The position numbers were made by a program, and so were the translations under genes. This document shows, in pieces, positions 16,523 through 25,563 of a DNA stretch of 64,000 nt (positions are counted from its first letter, which is position 1; every line of letters begins with the position of its first letter). The notes beneath the pieces are model-generated. The model ran no database searches, was not told the DNA's origin, and saw nothing but the letters and a program-made list of their open reading frames with translations. This DNA comes from Paracoccus denitrificans (lineage in GTDB: Bacteria > Pseudomonadota > Alphaproteobacteria > Rhodobacterales > Rhodobacteraceae): positions 1 through 64,000 of the forward strand of contig QFNE01000006.1 of NCBI GenBank assembly GCA_003240735.1. Direction: 5' to 3'.

Positions 16523-18220
16523 GTGTGGCGCGACCGGCTGGGGGTTGGCGATCTGGCGATCGTCGCCCTTTTGGCTGTCGTGATCTTTGCGACTGCGCTG
16601 TGGCCACTGTTGCGGCTGTTCGCGTTGGCTTTTGCGCCGGGCGCGGACGGCCAACCGCTTGGTTTGCTGCGCGACAGTCTGGGCAACGCAGCGTTCCAAC
16701 GCGCGTTCTGGAACACGGTCTGGGTCTCGGGCGGGTCGGTCGTCATCTCGACGGTGCTGGGCGTGGTGCTGGCGCTGGCAACCGGCCTGATGCGACTGCC
16801 CGGTCGCGCGGCGCTGAGCTTTCTGGCGCTCTCGCCGCTGCTTATCCCATCCCAGATCATGGCTCTGGCGTGGATCGAGCTGATGGGCAGCGGCTCGCCT
16901 ATCCTTGGCCCGCTTGGCCTTGCCCCGGCACAGGGGCAGCCGAACCCGCTCTACTCCGGTGCGGGGATCGCGTGGCTGATGGGAATCGAGCATATGCCGC
17001 TGGTCTTCATCGCCGTTCGCGCGCGATTGGCGACCATTCCCGTTGATCTGGTCGAGGCTGCGCAGGTTGGCGGTGCAGGCCCCGCGCGCATCACCGGTCG
17101 CGTGATCCTGCCGCTGGCGCTGCCGTCCGCGGCGGCCGGGGCAGTGCTGGCGTTTGCGGCGGCGGTTGGAAACTTCGGCGTCCCGGCGTTGCTGGGTATT
17201 CCGGGGCGGTTCCCGATGCTGACGACGCTGATCTACCAACGGCTGAACGGATTTGGACCCGGAGTGATCGGTCGCGTCGCGGGAATGGCGCTGGTCCTAG
17301 TGGCGCTGGCGCTGGCCGCGTTGGCGCTGCGCTGGCTGGTCCTGCGCCTGACGGCAGTGCCGGTCCCCGCTGGCCGCCCGTTTCGCGGCTTTGCGGCTGG
17401 CTGGCGCGCAGGGCTGGTTGCGGGACCGGTGTGGTTCCTGATGGTCGGGCTGGCGATCCTGCCGATGGCGGCGCTGGTCGCGACATCCATGGTGCCGGCG
17501 CTGGGTGTGCGCCTGTCGTGGGAAACGCTGTCATTTCAGAACTTTACAGCAGCATTGCAAAGCGCATCGATCCGGCGTGCCTTTGCCAATTCGTTCATGC
17601 TGGCGGCGGGCGCGGCCGCCATCGGAGTGCTGGTCGCGATCCCGCTGGCGTGGCTGGGTCAGACCGCGCGCAGCAGCCCCGCGCGGGTTCTGTCGTGGCT
17701 GTCGGAAACCGCTTATGTCGTGCCGGGAACCGTGCTCGCGCTGGCGATGATCCTTGTTTATCTGCCGCCTCTGCCGGGGTTGGGATGGTCGATCTATGGC
17801 ACCGGCGCAATTTTGCTAGTGGCCTATGTGGGGCGCTTCCTGCCCATGGTTCTGCGACCGGTCGAGGCGGTGTTTTCCGCCGACGATCCCTCGCTTGACG
17901 AAGCGGCGCGGATTCATGCGGTGCGGCCTTGGCGGCGGATGGTCTTCATCGCTGCGCCGAACGCGTTGCCTGCGGCGATCGCGGGTGCGGTGGTGATCTT
18001 CATGACGGCGATCAATGAACTGACGCTGTCCGCGCTGCTTTGGTCTGCGGGTCACGAAACCATCGGCGTGCAGATCTTCTCGCTGCAGTACGAAGGAAAC
18101 TCGACCGGTGCTGCGGCGGTGTCAGTGCTCGCGCTGCTGGCGGTTGCGGTCACAGTGCTGATCGCAGACAGGGCCGGTCGTCGGCTCCCGCCGGGCACAT
18201 TGCCGTGGCGGGTGGACTGA
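16523..18220 (+). CDS. Iron(III)-type ABC transporter permease (two fused permease domains)
   Basis: This 565-residue inner-membrane protein of the FbpB class has about twelve hydrophobic segments in two homologous halves. Each half carries an EAA loop: VDLVEAAQVGGAGPARITGRVILPLALP in the first and DEAARIHAVRPWRRMVFIAAPNALP in the second, where the ATPase docks. It forms the import channel for the preceding binding protein. The GTG at 16523 is the first recognisable start after the binding-protein stop; no strong ribosome binding site is seen, and the frame stays open upstream, so the exact N-terminus is uncertain. Confidence 0.92.
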   Translation: MWRDRLGVGDLAIVALLAVVIFATALWPLLRLFALAFAPGADGQPLGLLRDSLGNAAFQRAFWNTVWVSGGSVVISTVLGVVLALATGLMRLPGRAALSFLALSPLLIPSQIMALAWIELMGSGSPILGPLGLAPAQGQPNPLYSGAGIAWLMGIEHMPLVFIAVRARLATIPVDLVEAAQVGGAGPARITGRVILPLALPSAAAGAVLAFAAAVGNFGVPALLGIPGRFPMLTTLIYQRLNGFGPGVIGRVAGMALVLVALALAALALRWLVLRLTAVPVPAGRPFRGFAAGWRAGLVAGPVWFLMVGLAILPMAALVATSMVPALGVRLSWETLSFQNFTAALQSASIRRAFANSFMLAAGAAAIGVLVAIPLAWLGQTARSSPARVLSWLSETAYVVPGTVLALAMILVYLPPLPGLGWSIYGTGAILLVAYVGRFLPMVLRPVEAVFSADDPSLDEAARIHAVRPWRRMVFIAAPNALPAAIAGAVVIFMTAINELTLSALLWSAGHETIGVQIFSLQYEGNSTGAAAVSVLALLAVAVTVLIADRAGRRLPPGTLPWRVD

Positions 18221-18229
18221 CCGCATCCG

Positions 18230-18907
18230 TCAGGCCGGCAGCCAGTCGTGGGCCAGCGGCGGCAGGTCGGCAAAGCTTTCCAGCACATGATCGGGGCGCA
18301 GTCGGTTGATGCCTGCGCCTTCCGGGCCGAAGCCGACCAGCGCCACCCGGACGCCGGCGGCTCGTGCGGTTTTCAGGTCGGTTTCAGTATCCCCGATCAG
18401 AAAAGACCGCTCGACCGAACCGCCGACGCGGGCAACGGTCGTTCGATAGGCGACCGGGTCAGGCTTGCGCACAGACAGCGTGTCCGCGCCGATCAGGGCT
18501 TTGAACCGGGTGCCGATCGCCAGCTCCTCCAGCAAAGAATGCGCCAGCGCCTCGGGCTTGTTGGTGCAGACGGTCAAGGTGAAACCGGCATCCTCCAGCG
18601 CGTCCAAGGCCGGGATGACGCCGTCGTATAGCCGCGTGTGACGGGCGATGTTGCGGCCATAGAAGTCCAGCAAACGATGGAAATCCACATCCTCGGCATC
18701 ATTGGGCAGCAGCATGTCACCTGCCATGCGCCCGTATCCCGCACGCAGCATCGCGCGTCCGCCGTGAAACGCGATCCCTGCGTCGGCGGTCGGGTCCAGC
18801 AGCGTGCCCAACCCCCGGCTTTCAAAGCAGTCGTTGGCGGCGGCAATCAGGTCGGCGGCGGTATCTGCAAGCGTCCCGTCCAAGTCGAAAACAACGGTGC
18901 CGCGCAT
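18230..18907 (-). CDS. gph: HAD hydrolase, phosphoglycolate phosphatase type
   Basis: This 225-residue HAD-family phosphatase has motif I FDLDGTLADT with the nucleophile Asp8 and acid Asp10, motif II VCTNKPEAL, motif III lysine in VRKPDP, and motif IV FLIGDTETDLKTARAAG. The helical cap inserted after motif I fits phosphoglycolate phosphatase, which clears 2-phosphoglycolate arising from oxygenase activity or DNA repair. It is divergent from glmU across a 99-base gap and convergent with the transporter permease. Closely related HAD enzymes act on other small phosphates, so the substrate is inferred. Confidence 0.88.
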   Translation of the reverse strand: MRGTVVFDLDGTLADTAADLIAAANDCFESRGLGTLLDPTADAGIAFHGGRAMLRAGYGRMAGDMLLPNDAEDVDFHRLLDFYGRNIARHTRLYDGVIPALDALEDAGFTLTVCTNKPEALAHSLLEELAIGTRFKALIGADTLSVRKPDPVAYRTTVARVGGSVERSFLIGDTETDLKTARAAGVRVALVGFGPEGAGINRLRPDHVLESFADLPPLAHDWLPA

Positions 18908-19006
18908 TCTGTAACCTTTCGATAAAACCTGTGAAGCCTGGCCACCTTGCCGGGACTGGCCGCGCCTATGTAGAAGCCTTGAGAAGAATAATGAACAGGC
19001 AGACAA

Positions 19007-20350
19007 ATGACAGAGCGGGAAACGGCAGTGATCGTGCTGGCCGCAGGGCAGGGCAGCCGGATGCAATCGGACCTGCCGAAAGTGCTGCATAAGCTGGGCG
19101 GGGTGCCGCTGGTCGGTCACGTGCTGTCCACGGTCGGTCCGATTGAACCTGCGCGCAAGGTGGTCGTCGTCGGTCACGGTGCGGAGCAGGTCAAACGCGC
19201 CGTGGAAAAGCTTGACCCGGACGCGCAGATCGCCGTGCAGGCCGAACAGCTGGGCACCGGACACGCCGTGGCGCAGGCCCTGCCGTTGCTGGGTGGGTTT
19301 CAGGGGCGCGTGGTCGTCCTTTACGGTGACACGCCGTTCACGTCGCTCGAGACGCTGGAAACGCTGTTGGCACATCCCGCGGATGTCGTCGTCCTTGGCT
19401 TCAAGGCGCAGGATCCCGGTCGGTATGGGCGTCTGGTCGTCGAGGGCGACAATCTGCTGCGCATCGTGGAATACAAGGATGCGGACGACGCGACGCGCGC
19501 CATTGACCTTTGCAATTCCGGCGTTCTGGCCGCAGACGCGTCGGTCCTGCGCGACCTCGTTTCGCGGCTGGGCAATGACAACGCGGCAGCGGAGTACTAC
19601 CTAACCGATGTGCCGGAACTGGCGCGGGCCGAAGGCCTGACCGCCGCAGTCGTCACCTGCGACGAGGCCGAAACCCTTGGCATCAACACCCGGGCCGAGC
19701 TTGCCGCGGCAGAGGCCGGGTTTCAGGCCCGCAAACGCGCGGCGGCGCTGGATGACGGGGTCACACTCAGCGATCCGGACACGGTGTGGTTCGCGCTGGA
19801 CACGACGATCGGGCGCGACGCGGTGATCGGACAGAATGTCGTCTTCGGTCCCGGCGTCACGGTCGAGAGCGGGGCCGAAATCCTGCCGTTCTGTCATCTG
19901 GAGGGCTGTCATGTCAGCGCCGGTGCCACGGTCGGCCCATTTGCGCGCCTGCGTCCCGGGGCCGAACTGGGCGGCGATGTGCATGTCGGCAACTTCGTCG
20001 AAATCAAGAACTCGGTTCTGGACGAAGGCGTCAAGGTCGGTCACCTGACCTATCTTGGCGACACCCATGTGGGTGAGCGCACGAACATCGGTGCCGGCAC
20101 CGTGACCTGCAATTATGACGGCGTCGGAAAGCACCGGACCGAGATCGGAGCCGATGCCTTCATCGGCAGCGGCAGCATGCTGGTCGCCCCGGTCAAGGTC
20201 GGCGCGCGGGCCATGACGGCTGCAGGGTCGACGATCACCCGGGACGTGGACGCAGATGCGCTGGCCATCGGTCGCGCCCAACAGGTATCCAAGCCGGGTC
20301 TCGCCACCCGTTTGATGGAGGCGCTGCGCGCCCGCAAGGAGAAGCGCTGA
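19007..20350 (+). CDS. glmU: Bifunctional N-acetylglucosamine-1-phosphate uridyltransferase / glucosamine-1-phosphate acetyltransferase
   Basis: GlmU acetylates glucosamine-1-phosphate and couples it to UTP to give UDP-GlcNAc. The 447-residue product has the N-terminal nucleotidyltransferase signature VLAAGQGSRM (10-19) and YGDTPF. Its C-terminal left-handed beta helix of hexapeptide repeats includes PFARLRPGAELGGDVHVGNFVEIK and the GAGTVTCNYDGVGKHRTEIG acetyl-transfer region. It is followed 1 base later by glmS, the enzyme two steps earlier in the pathway, so hexosamine supply is expressed as a unit. Confidence 0.97.
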   Translation: MTERETAVIVLAAGQGSRMQSDLPKVLHKLGGVPLVGHVLSTVGPIEPARKVVVVGHGAEQVKRAVEKLDPDAQIAVQAEQLGTGHAVAQALPLLGGFQGRVVVLYGDTPFTSLETLETLLAHPADVVVLGFKAQDPGRYGRLVVEGDNLLRIVEYKDADDATRAIDLCNSGVLAADASVLRDLVSRLGNDNAAAEYYLTDVPELARAEGLTAAVVTCDEAETLGINTRAELAAAEAGFQARKRAAALDDGVTLSDPDTVWFALDTTIGRDAVIGQNVVFGPGVTVESGAEILPFCHLEGCHVSAGATVGPFARLRPGAELGGDVHVGNFVEIKNSVLDEGVKVGHLTYLGDTHVGERTNIGAGTVTCNYDGVGKHRTEIGADAFIGSGSMLVAPVKVGARAMTAAGSTITRDVDADALAIGRAQQVSKPGLATRLMEALRARKEKR

Positions 20351-20351
20351 C

Positions 20352-22169
20352 ATGTGCGGTATCGTCGGAATTCTTGGAAACAACCAATGCGGCCCTCAGC
20401 TGGTCGAGGCTCTGAAGCGGCTGGAATACCGTGGCTATGACAGCGCGGGGATTGCCACCATCGACGACGCCGGCCATCTGGATCGCCGCCGTGCGGTCGG
20501 CAAGCTGGTGAACCTGTCGGATGCGCTGGTGCTGCATCCCTTGGAAGGGCGCGCCGGCATTGGTCACACGCGCTGGGCCACCCATGGTGCCGCGACCGAG
20601 ACGAACGCCCACCCGCACCGGTTCGGCAAGGTGGCTGTCGTTCACAACGGCATCATCGAAAACTTCCGGGCGCTGCGGGCCGACTTGGCTGATCTGGGCA
20701 TCCAGACCCAGACGGACACCGATACGGAAACCGTGGCGCTTCTGACCGGGCATTATGTCGATCAGGGCCATACCCCGCTTGAGGCGGTGCGTCTGACCTT
20801 GGCAAAGCTGCACGGTGCGTTCGCGCTGGCTTTCCTGTTCGATGGTCACCCCGATCTGCTGATCGGCGCGCGCAAAGGCAGTCCCTTGGCCGTTGGTCGG
20901 GGCGAGGGTGAGAACTTCCTTGGCTCTGACGCCATCGCGCTGGCCCCGTTCACCGACAAGGTCATCTATCTAGAGGACGGCGACCACGTCGTGCTGACAC
21001 GCACAAGCTGTGACATCTATGACCTGAACGACCATCAGGTTTTCCGCGAGACGCGCCACATCGACGTCGGCGCGACAGCAGTGGACAAGGGCGGCTATCG
21101 CCACTTCATGGCCAAGGAGATCGCGCAGCAGCCGACCGTGCTGGCCGATGCGCTGTCCCATTATATCAAAGACGGCCACATCATGCTGCCCGAGGCGGTG
21201 GATTTCACCGGGGTTGATCGCCTGACGCTGGTGGGTTGTGGCACGGCATATTACGCGGCACTGACGGCCAAATACTGGTTCGAGCGGTTGGCCGGACTGG
21301 CGTGCGACGTCGATATCGCATCCGAATTCCGCTATCGCGAACCGCCGCTGTCCGAAAACAGCTGGGCAATGTTCGTGAGCCAGTCGGGCGAGACGGCCGA
21401 CACACTGGCCGCGCTGCATTACTGCAAAGGCAAGGTCGCCAAGACCGTGGGCGTCGTGAACGTCGGAACATCGGCCATCGCACGCGAAACCGACATCGCG
21501 CTACCGATCCTTGCGGGAATCGAGGTCGGCGTGGCGTCGACCAAGGCGTTCACGTGCCAACTGGTTGTGCTCGCCCTGCTGGCGCTGAAGGCGGCGTCCG
21601 ATCGTGGTCGTCTGACCGACGACGAACTGAACCGTCATATCCGGCAACTGACCGAACTCCCGGCTCTTGTCAGTCAGGTGGTAGCCGAAAGCAGCGACTG
21701 TAAAGACGTTGCAGCGCAGTTGGTCGGGGCTCAGGATATCCTGTTCCTGGGGCGGGGCGCGGTTTATCCGATCGCGCTGGAAGGCGCGCTGAAGATGAAG
21801 GAGCTCAGCTATATCCACGCTGAAGGCTATGCCTCGGGTGAGCTGAAGCATGGACCCATCGCGCTGATCGACCGCAATGTGCCGGTCGTGGTGCTGGCCC
21901 CCCGTGACGATCTTTTCGACAAGACCATCAGCAACATGCAGGAAGTCATGGCGCGTCACGGGCAGGTCGTCTTGGTGTCCGACAGCGAAGGCATCGCGGC
22001 CGCTGGTGAGGGCGTTCACGCCACCCTGACGATGCCGCCCAGCACGGGGATCTTCGACGCGATCCTTTATGCGATCCCAATGCAATATCTGGCGTATCAC
22101 ACCGCTGTCGCCAAAGGCACCGATGTGGACCAGCCGCGCAATCTGGCGAAATCCGTCACGGTCGAATGA
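20352..22169 (+). CDS. glmS: Glutamine-fructose-6-phosphate aminotransferase (isomerizing)
   Basis: GlmS makes glucosamine-6-phosphate from fructose-6-phosphate and glutamine. The 605-residue product has the N-terminal glutaminase with nucleophile Cys2 (MCGIVGILG) and the conserved RLEYRGYDSAGI, HTRWATHGA and HNGIIENF. Two SIS domains follow (FVSQSGETADTLAAL and the region around GRGAVYPIALEGALKMKE), ending in LAKSVTVE. It sits 1 base after glmU. No glmS ribozyme is expected or seen, as that element belongs to Gram-positive bacteria. Confidence 0.97.
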   Translation: MCGIVGILGNNQCGPQLVEALKRLEYRGYDSAGIATIDDAGHLDRRRAVGKLVNLSDALVLHPLEGRAGIGHTRWATHGAATETNAHPHRFGKVAVVHNGIIENFRALRADLADLGIQTQTDTDTETVALLTGHYVDQGHTPLEAVRLTLAKLHGAFALAFLFDGHPDLLIGARKGSPLAVGRGEGENFLGSDAIALAPFTDKVIYLEDGDHVVLTRTSCDIYDLNDHQVFRETRHIDVGATAVDKGGYRHFMAKEIAQQPTVLADALSHYIKDGHIMLPEAVDFTGVDRLTLVGCGTAYYAALTAKYWFERLAGLACDVDIASEFRYREPPLSENSWAMFVSQSGETADTLAALHYCKGKVAKTVGVVNVGTSAIARETDIALPILAGIEVGVASTKAFTCQLVVLALLALKAASDRGRLTDDELNRHIRQLTELPALVSQVVAESSDCKDVAAQLVGAQDILFLGRGAVYPIALEGALKMKELSYIHAEGYASGELKHGPIALIDRNVPVVVLAPRDDLFDKTISNMQEVMARHGQVVLVSDSEGIAAAGEGVHATLTMPPSTGIFDAILYAIPMQYLAYHTAVAKGTDVDQPRNLAKSVTVE

Positions 22170-22185
22170 CGATCTGACGCGCTTG

Positions 22186-22223
22186 CTGCTGCCCACAGCC
22201 CGGGGCGTGGTCGGCAGCAGTTT
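22186..22223 (+). terminator. Possible terminator after glmS
   Basis: CTGCTGCC (22186-22193) pairs with GGCAGCAG (22213-22220), followed by TTT. The 8-bp stem is strong but the loop is 19 bases and the T run short, so this may be a weak or factor-assisted terminator of glmU-glmS. Confidence 0.35.
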
Positions 22224-22312
22224 CCCGGATCAGGCCAAGGGAACGCGTTGCCCTGCCGTCAGTTACTGGACAGGCGCGTCGGTCTGATGCGCCAAGAGAT
22301 AAGCGGGGGACG

Positions 22313-23368
22313 ATGGCTTACGAAGATCTGCGTTTCGGTCTGGACACGTTTGGGGACGTCACCGTTGACGGCGTTGGTCAGAACGTCCCCTATGATGCCG
22401 TCCTGCGCAATATCGTCGCCCAAGGCGAACTGGCGGATGAGCTGAGCATTGACGCATTCGGCGTCGGTGAACACCACCGGGACGACTTCGCCGTGTCCGC
22501 GCCCGACATGGTGCTGGCTGCCATCGCCGCGCGGACTGAAAGGATTATACTGGGCAGCGCGGTCACGGTTCTCAGCTCGGACGATCCGATCCGCGTCTAC
22601 GAACGGTTCGCCACGCTGGACGGGCTGTCGGGTGGCCGGGCCGAAGTCACGTTGGGCCGCGGATCATTCACCGAATCCTTCCCGCTATTCGGGTTTGACC
22701 TGAAGGACTATGAGCGGCTGTTCAGCGAAAAACTCGACCTTTTCGCCCAGCTGCGGGGCGAAGGGCCGGTGGCGTGGTCCGGGTCATTCCGGCCGCCGCT
22801 GGCGCGGACAGAGGTGTTTCCGAAGTCTGTCGATGGGGGCTTTCCGGTCTGGGTCGGCGTCGGAGGGTCGCCGGAATCAGTTGTGCGCGCCGCACAGTAT
22901 GGGTTTGGCCTCATGCTCGCGATCATCGGCGGCGATCCGGGACGGTTCCGCCCCTATGTCGACCTGTTCCATCGCGCCTTGACCGAAATGAATATCCCGA
23001 CACAGCCCATTGGTGTCCATGCCCCGGGCTTTGTCGCCGACACGGACGAGGACGCGCGCGAGCTGCTCTATCCGCACTTCAAACACTCTCGCGACAGGAT
23101 CGGGCGGGATCGGGGATGGGGGCCGGTGACGGAAGGCCAGTTCGTCAGCGAGATCGACCATGGCGCGATGCATGTCGGCAGCCCCGAAACCGTGGCGCAG
23201 AAAATTGCCGCGACTGTGCGCACGCTGGGGCTGGAGCGGTTTGACCTCAAATACGCGCACGGCACGATGCCGCATGAGCAGTTGATGCACACAATCGAGC
23301 TTTACGGCACCAAGGTCATCCCCCGTGTCCGTGAGATTCTGGACGCTGAACCAAGCGGAGCTGCGTAA
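22313..23368 (+). CDS. LLM class flavin-dependent oxidoreductase (luciferase-like)
   Basis: This 351-residue TIM-barrel enzyme belongs to the bacterial luciferase-like monooxygenase family and should use FMNH2 or F420-like chemistry. Family marks are FGVGEHHRDDF near 50-60, the SGGRAEVTLGRGSF loop near 106-119, and VWVGVGGSPESVVRAAQYGFGLMLAI in the middle. The substrate is unknown. GGGGGA lies at a good distance before the ATG at 22313. It shares one base with the PAP2 gene downstream (TAATG), so the two are co-translated. Confidence 0.88.
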   Translation: MAYEDLRFGLDTFGDVTVDGVGQNVPYDAVLRNIVAQGELADELSIDAFGVGEHHRDDFAVSAPDMVLAAIAARTERIILGSAVTVLSSDDPIRVYERFATLDGLSGGRAEVTLGRGSFTESFPLFGFDLKDYERLFSEKLDLFAQLRGEGPVAWSGSFRPPLARTEVFPKSVDGGFPVWVGVGGSPESVVRAAQYGFGLMLAIIGGDPGRFRPYVDLFHRALTEMNIPTQPIGVHAPGFVADTDEDARELLYPHFKHSRDRIGRDRGWGPVTEGQFVSEIDHGAMHVGSPETVAQKIAATVRTLGLERFDLKYAHGTMPHEQLMHTIELYGTKVIPRVREILDAEPSGAA

Positions 23369-23973
23369 TGACCGATGACGTGGGTGGCCAGATCGAAGAG
23401 GCTGACGTCGCCCTGTCCGTTGAGGCAGGCAAATGGCGCGATCACCCTGTGGTCGAAACACTGGGCTTCATCAGCGAGGTGTCGGATCAGCCGCCTGCCT
23501 TTACGCTTGCGGGCCTCTCCACCGTGGCGGGCATCGCGCTGGGCCGACCAAGGCTGGCTGCCGGTGGGGCGCGGGCGCTGGCCTCGCTGATGCTGGCCAC
23601 GTTCGTCAAAGGTCAGATCAAGAAGACCGTGGTGCGCACCCGGCCCTACAAGCTGCTGGAGGAGGGTGAGTATGAAACCGGCGTGGGCGGGCCTAACCAT
23701 CCCGACTACAATTCGTTCCCGTCAGGGCACACGGCAGATGCGTTTGCCGCTGCTACGGCGGTCGCGCGTGTCGCGCCTGATCACCGCGGCAGTCTGATGG
23801 CCGCTGCGGGATTCCTTGGGCTGATTCAGGTGCCGCGCGCCAAGCATCATCTGGCGGACGTGGTCGCGGGCGCCCTTGTCGGGATCGCGGCTGAGGCTGT
23901 CATCAATGCGGCAGTCGAAGTGGCTCAGGGTGTTGCCGCGCGGGCGGCAGAGCGGGCGAAGGAGCGCGAGTGA
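23368..23973 (+). CDS. PAP2 superfamily phosphatase
   Basis: This 201-residue protein has the three PAP2 acid phosphatase motifs in order: KTVVRTRP (86-93), PSGHTADAFA (118-127), and RAKHHLADV (157-165) with the His-Asp charge relay. Hydrophobic stretches near 43-60, 68-80, 145-155 and 163-178 suggest membrane association. Family members remove phosphate from lipid phosphates such as undecaprenyl pyrophosphate or phosphatidic acid. It is coupled to the luciferase-like gene. Lipid specificity cannot be told. Confidence 0.85.
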   Translation: MTDDVGGQIEEADVALSVEAGKWRDHPVVETLGFISEVSDQPPAFTLAGLSTVAGIALGRPRLAAGGARALASLMLATFVKGQIKKTVVRTRPYKLLEEGEYETGVGGPNHPDYNSFPSGHTADAFAAATAVARVAPDHRGSLMAAAGFLGLIQVPRAKHHLADVVAGALVGIAAEAVINAAVEVAQGVAARAAERAKERE

Positions 23974-23999
23974 ATCGCGCGCCTTCGCCGGCCGACCGA

Positions 24000-24440
24000 T
24001 TAGCTGCGGAAGACTTCGACGTTCGGCAGGTCAGTCAGGCTGACGCCAAGCGCCTGCATCGCCGAGATCGACATCAGCGACCCTGCAGTCGCAGCGCCGC
24101 CAAGCGGAAGCAGTTGCACGTTGACCGACTTGCCCGTCGCCTGATTGACGACGCGGCCCTTGCCGGGCGCGGTCACAAGCGGTGTACGCAGCCAAAGCCC
24201 GGGTTGAGAGGCATCGCCCAGCGATGCGACAGTCGTGCCCAGACGCCCGGGTTTCGCAGCTTGCGACGCGTCGTTGACGACAACACGGTTGCCGTCGATC
24301 GTCGGCGTTGGCTTGGGATTGTCCTTGTTGGCCACGACGACCGGCGTTTCGGTCGGCGCGGCGGTCGGCGTCATCGCGGCCTCGTCACAGGCAGCCAGTG
24401 CCAACACGGGCAGGATCAGGGCAAAACGGGAAATCGACAT
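24000..24440 (-). CDS. Putative lipoprotein
   Basis: This 146-residue product has a lipoprotein signal peptide ending in the lipobox LALAAC, with the acylated Cys at 18. A Thr/Pro-rich linker follows, then a compact C-terminal region (GLWLRTPLVTAPGKGRVVNQ, then SLMSISAMQALGVSLTDLPNVEV) that may be a small beta-barrel-type domain. I recall similar Rhodobacteraceae proteins carrying misleading names such as D-galactarate dehydratase, which this sequence does not support. It is probably in the outer membrane facing the periplasm. It is divergent from moaA. Confidence 0.75.
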   Translation of the reverse strand: MSISRFALILPVLALAACDEAAMTPTAAPTETPVVVANKDNPKPTPTIDGNRVVVNDASQAAKPGRLGTTVASLGDASQPGLWLRTPLVTAPGKGRVVNQATGKSVNVQLLPLGGAATAGSLMSISAMQALGVSLTDLPNVEVFRS

Positions 24441-24548
24441 ATCTGGCTCTCACTATGGAATGGCTGGACCCTACTGCCGGGGGCGGGTCGGATGCAAAGC
24501 GAATTCCCGCTGCTTGTGCGTCTGGAGGCGGGGGCATATCTACCCTGA

Positions 24549-25559
24549 ATGCGTGATCCAGCCCCGACCCCCTTGATCGACCCCTTTGCGCGTCCGATCA
24601 GTTACCTGCGCGTCTCAGTCACCGACCGCTGTGATTTCCGCTGCACCTACTGCATGGCCGAGCACATGCAGTTCCTGCCCAAGGTCGAACTGTTGACGCT
24701 GGAGGAGCTGGACCGCCTGTGTTCGACGTTTGTCGGCCTTGGCGTACGCAAGCTGCGCGTCACGGGTGGTGAGCCGCTGGTTCGGCGCGGGATCATGGGC
24801 TTTTTCCAGAACATGTCGCGCCATCTGGGCAACGGTCTGGACGAACTGACGCTGACCACCAACGGCAGCCAGCTGTCGCGATTCGCAGCCGATCTGGCCG
24901 CCTGCGGTGTGCGTCGGGTGAATGTGTCGCTGGACACGCTTGACCACGACAAGTTCGCGGCCATCACCCGCTGGGGCCGCCTGCCGCAGGTCATGGATGG
25001 GATCAAGGCGGCGCAGGACGCCGGTCTGCGCGTCAAGATCAACACCGTCGCGCTCAAGGGCTTTAACGAAAGCGAGCTTTTCGATCTTGTCGGGTGGTGT
25101 GCGTCCGAAGGGCACGATCTAACCTTCATCGAGGTCATGCCGATGGGTGATCTGGGTGAAGAGGATCGGCTGGATCAATACTGGCCCTTGGCTGACCTGC
25201 GCACGCGCTTGGCCCAACGCTTTACCCTGACGCCGCTGGCCGAACGCACGGGCGGGCCGGCACGGTATTTTAAGCTGAACGAGACCGGGCAGAAGATCGG
25301 GTTCATCACGCCGCTGACCCACAATTTCTGCGAAAGCTGCAACCGCGTGCGGCTGACCTGCACCGGCGAATTGTTCATGTGTCTGGGCCAGGAGGACCGG
25401 GCTGATCTGCGCGCACCCTTGCGCGCCGGCCCGGATGATGCACCTGTGGCGGCAGCCATTCGGGCGGCCATCGCGCGCAAGCCCAAGGGCCATGACTTTG
25501 ATTATTCACGCGGAGTGGGCGGGCAGATGTCCCGCCACATGAGCCACACGGGCGGTTGA
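24549..25559 (+). CDS. moaA: GTP 3',8-cyclase (molybdenum cofactor biosynthesis)
   Basis: MoaA is a radical SAM enzyme that converts GTP to 3',8-cyclo-GTP, which MoaC then turns into cPMP for molybdopterin. The 336-residue product has the SAM-cluster motif CDFRCTYC (Cys28, Cys32, Cys35), TGGEPLVRR near 72-80, and a second cluster motif in the C-terminal half (FCESCNRVRLTCTGELFMC). It ends in the Gly-Gly dipeptide important for MoaA activity. No other moa or moe gene is in the window. The TauE-type gene starts 4 bases after its stop. Confidence 0.96.
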   Translation: MRDPAPTPLIDPFARPISYLRVSVTDRCDFRCTYCMAEHMQFLPKVELLTLEELDRLCSTFVGLGVRKLRVTGGEPLVRRGIMGFFQNMSRHLGNGLDELTLTTNGSQLSRFAADLAACGVRRVNVSLDTLDHDKFAAITRWGRLPQVMDGIKAAQDAGLRVKINTVALKGFNESELFDLVGWCASEGHDLTFIEVMPMGDLGEEDRLDQYWPLADLRTRLAQRFTLTPLAERTGGPARYFKLNETGQKIGFITPLTHNFCESCNRVRLTCTGELFMCLGQEDRADLRAPLRAGPDDAPVAAAIRAAIARKPKGHDFDYSRGVGGQMSRHMSHTGG

Positions 25560-25563
25560 GTTT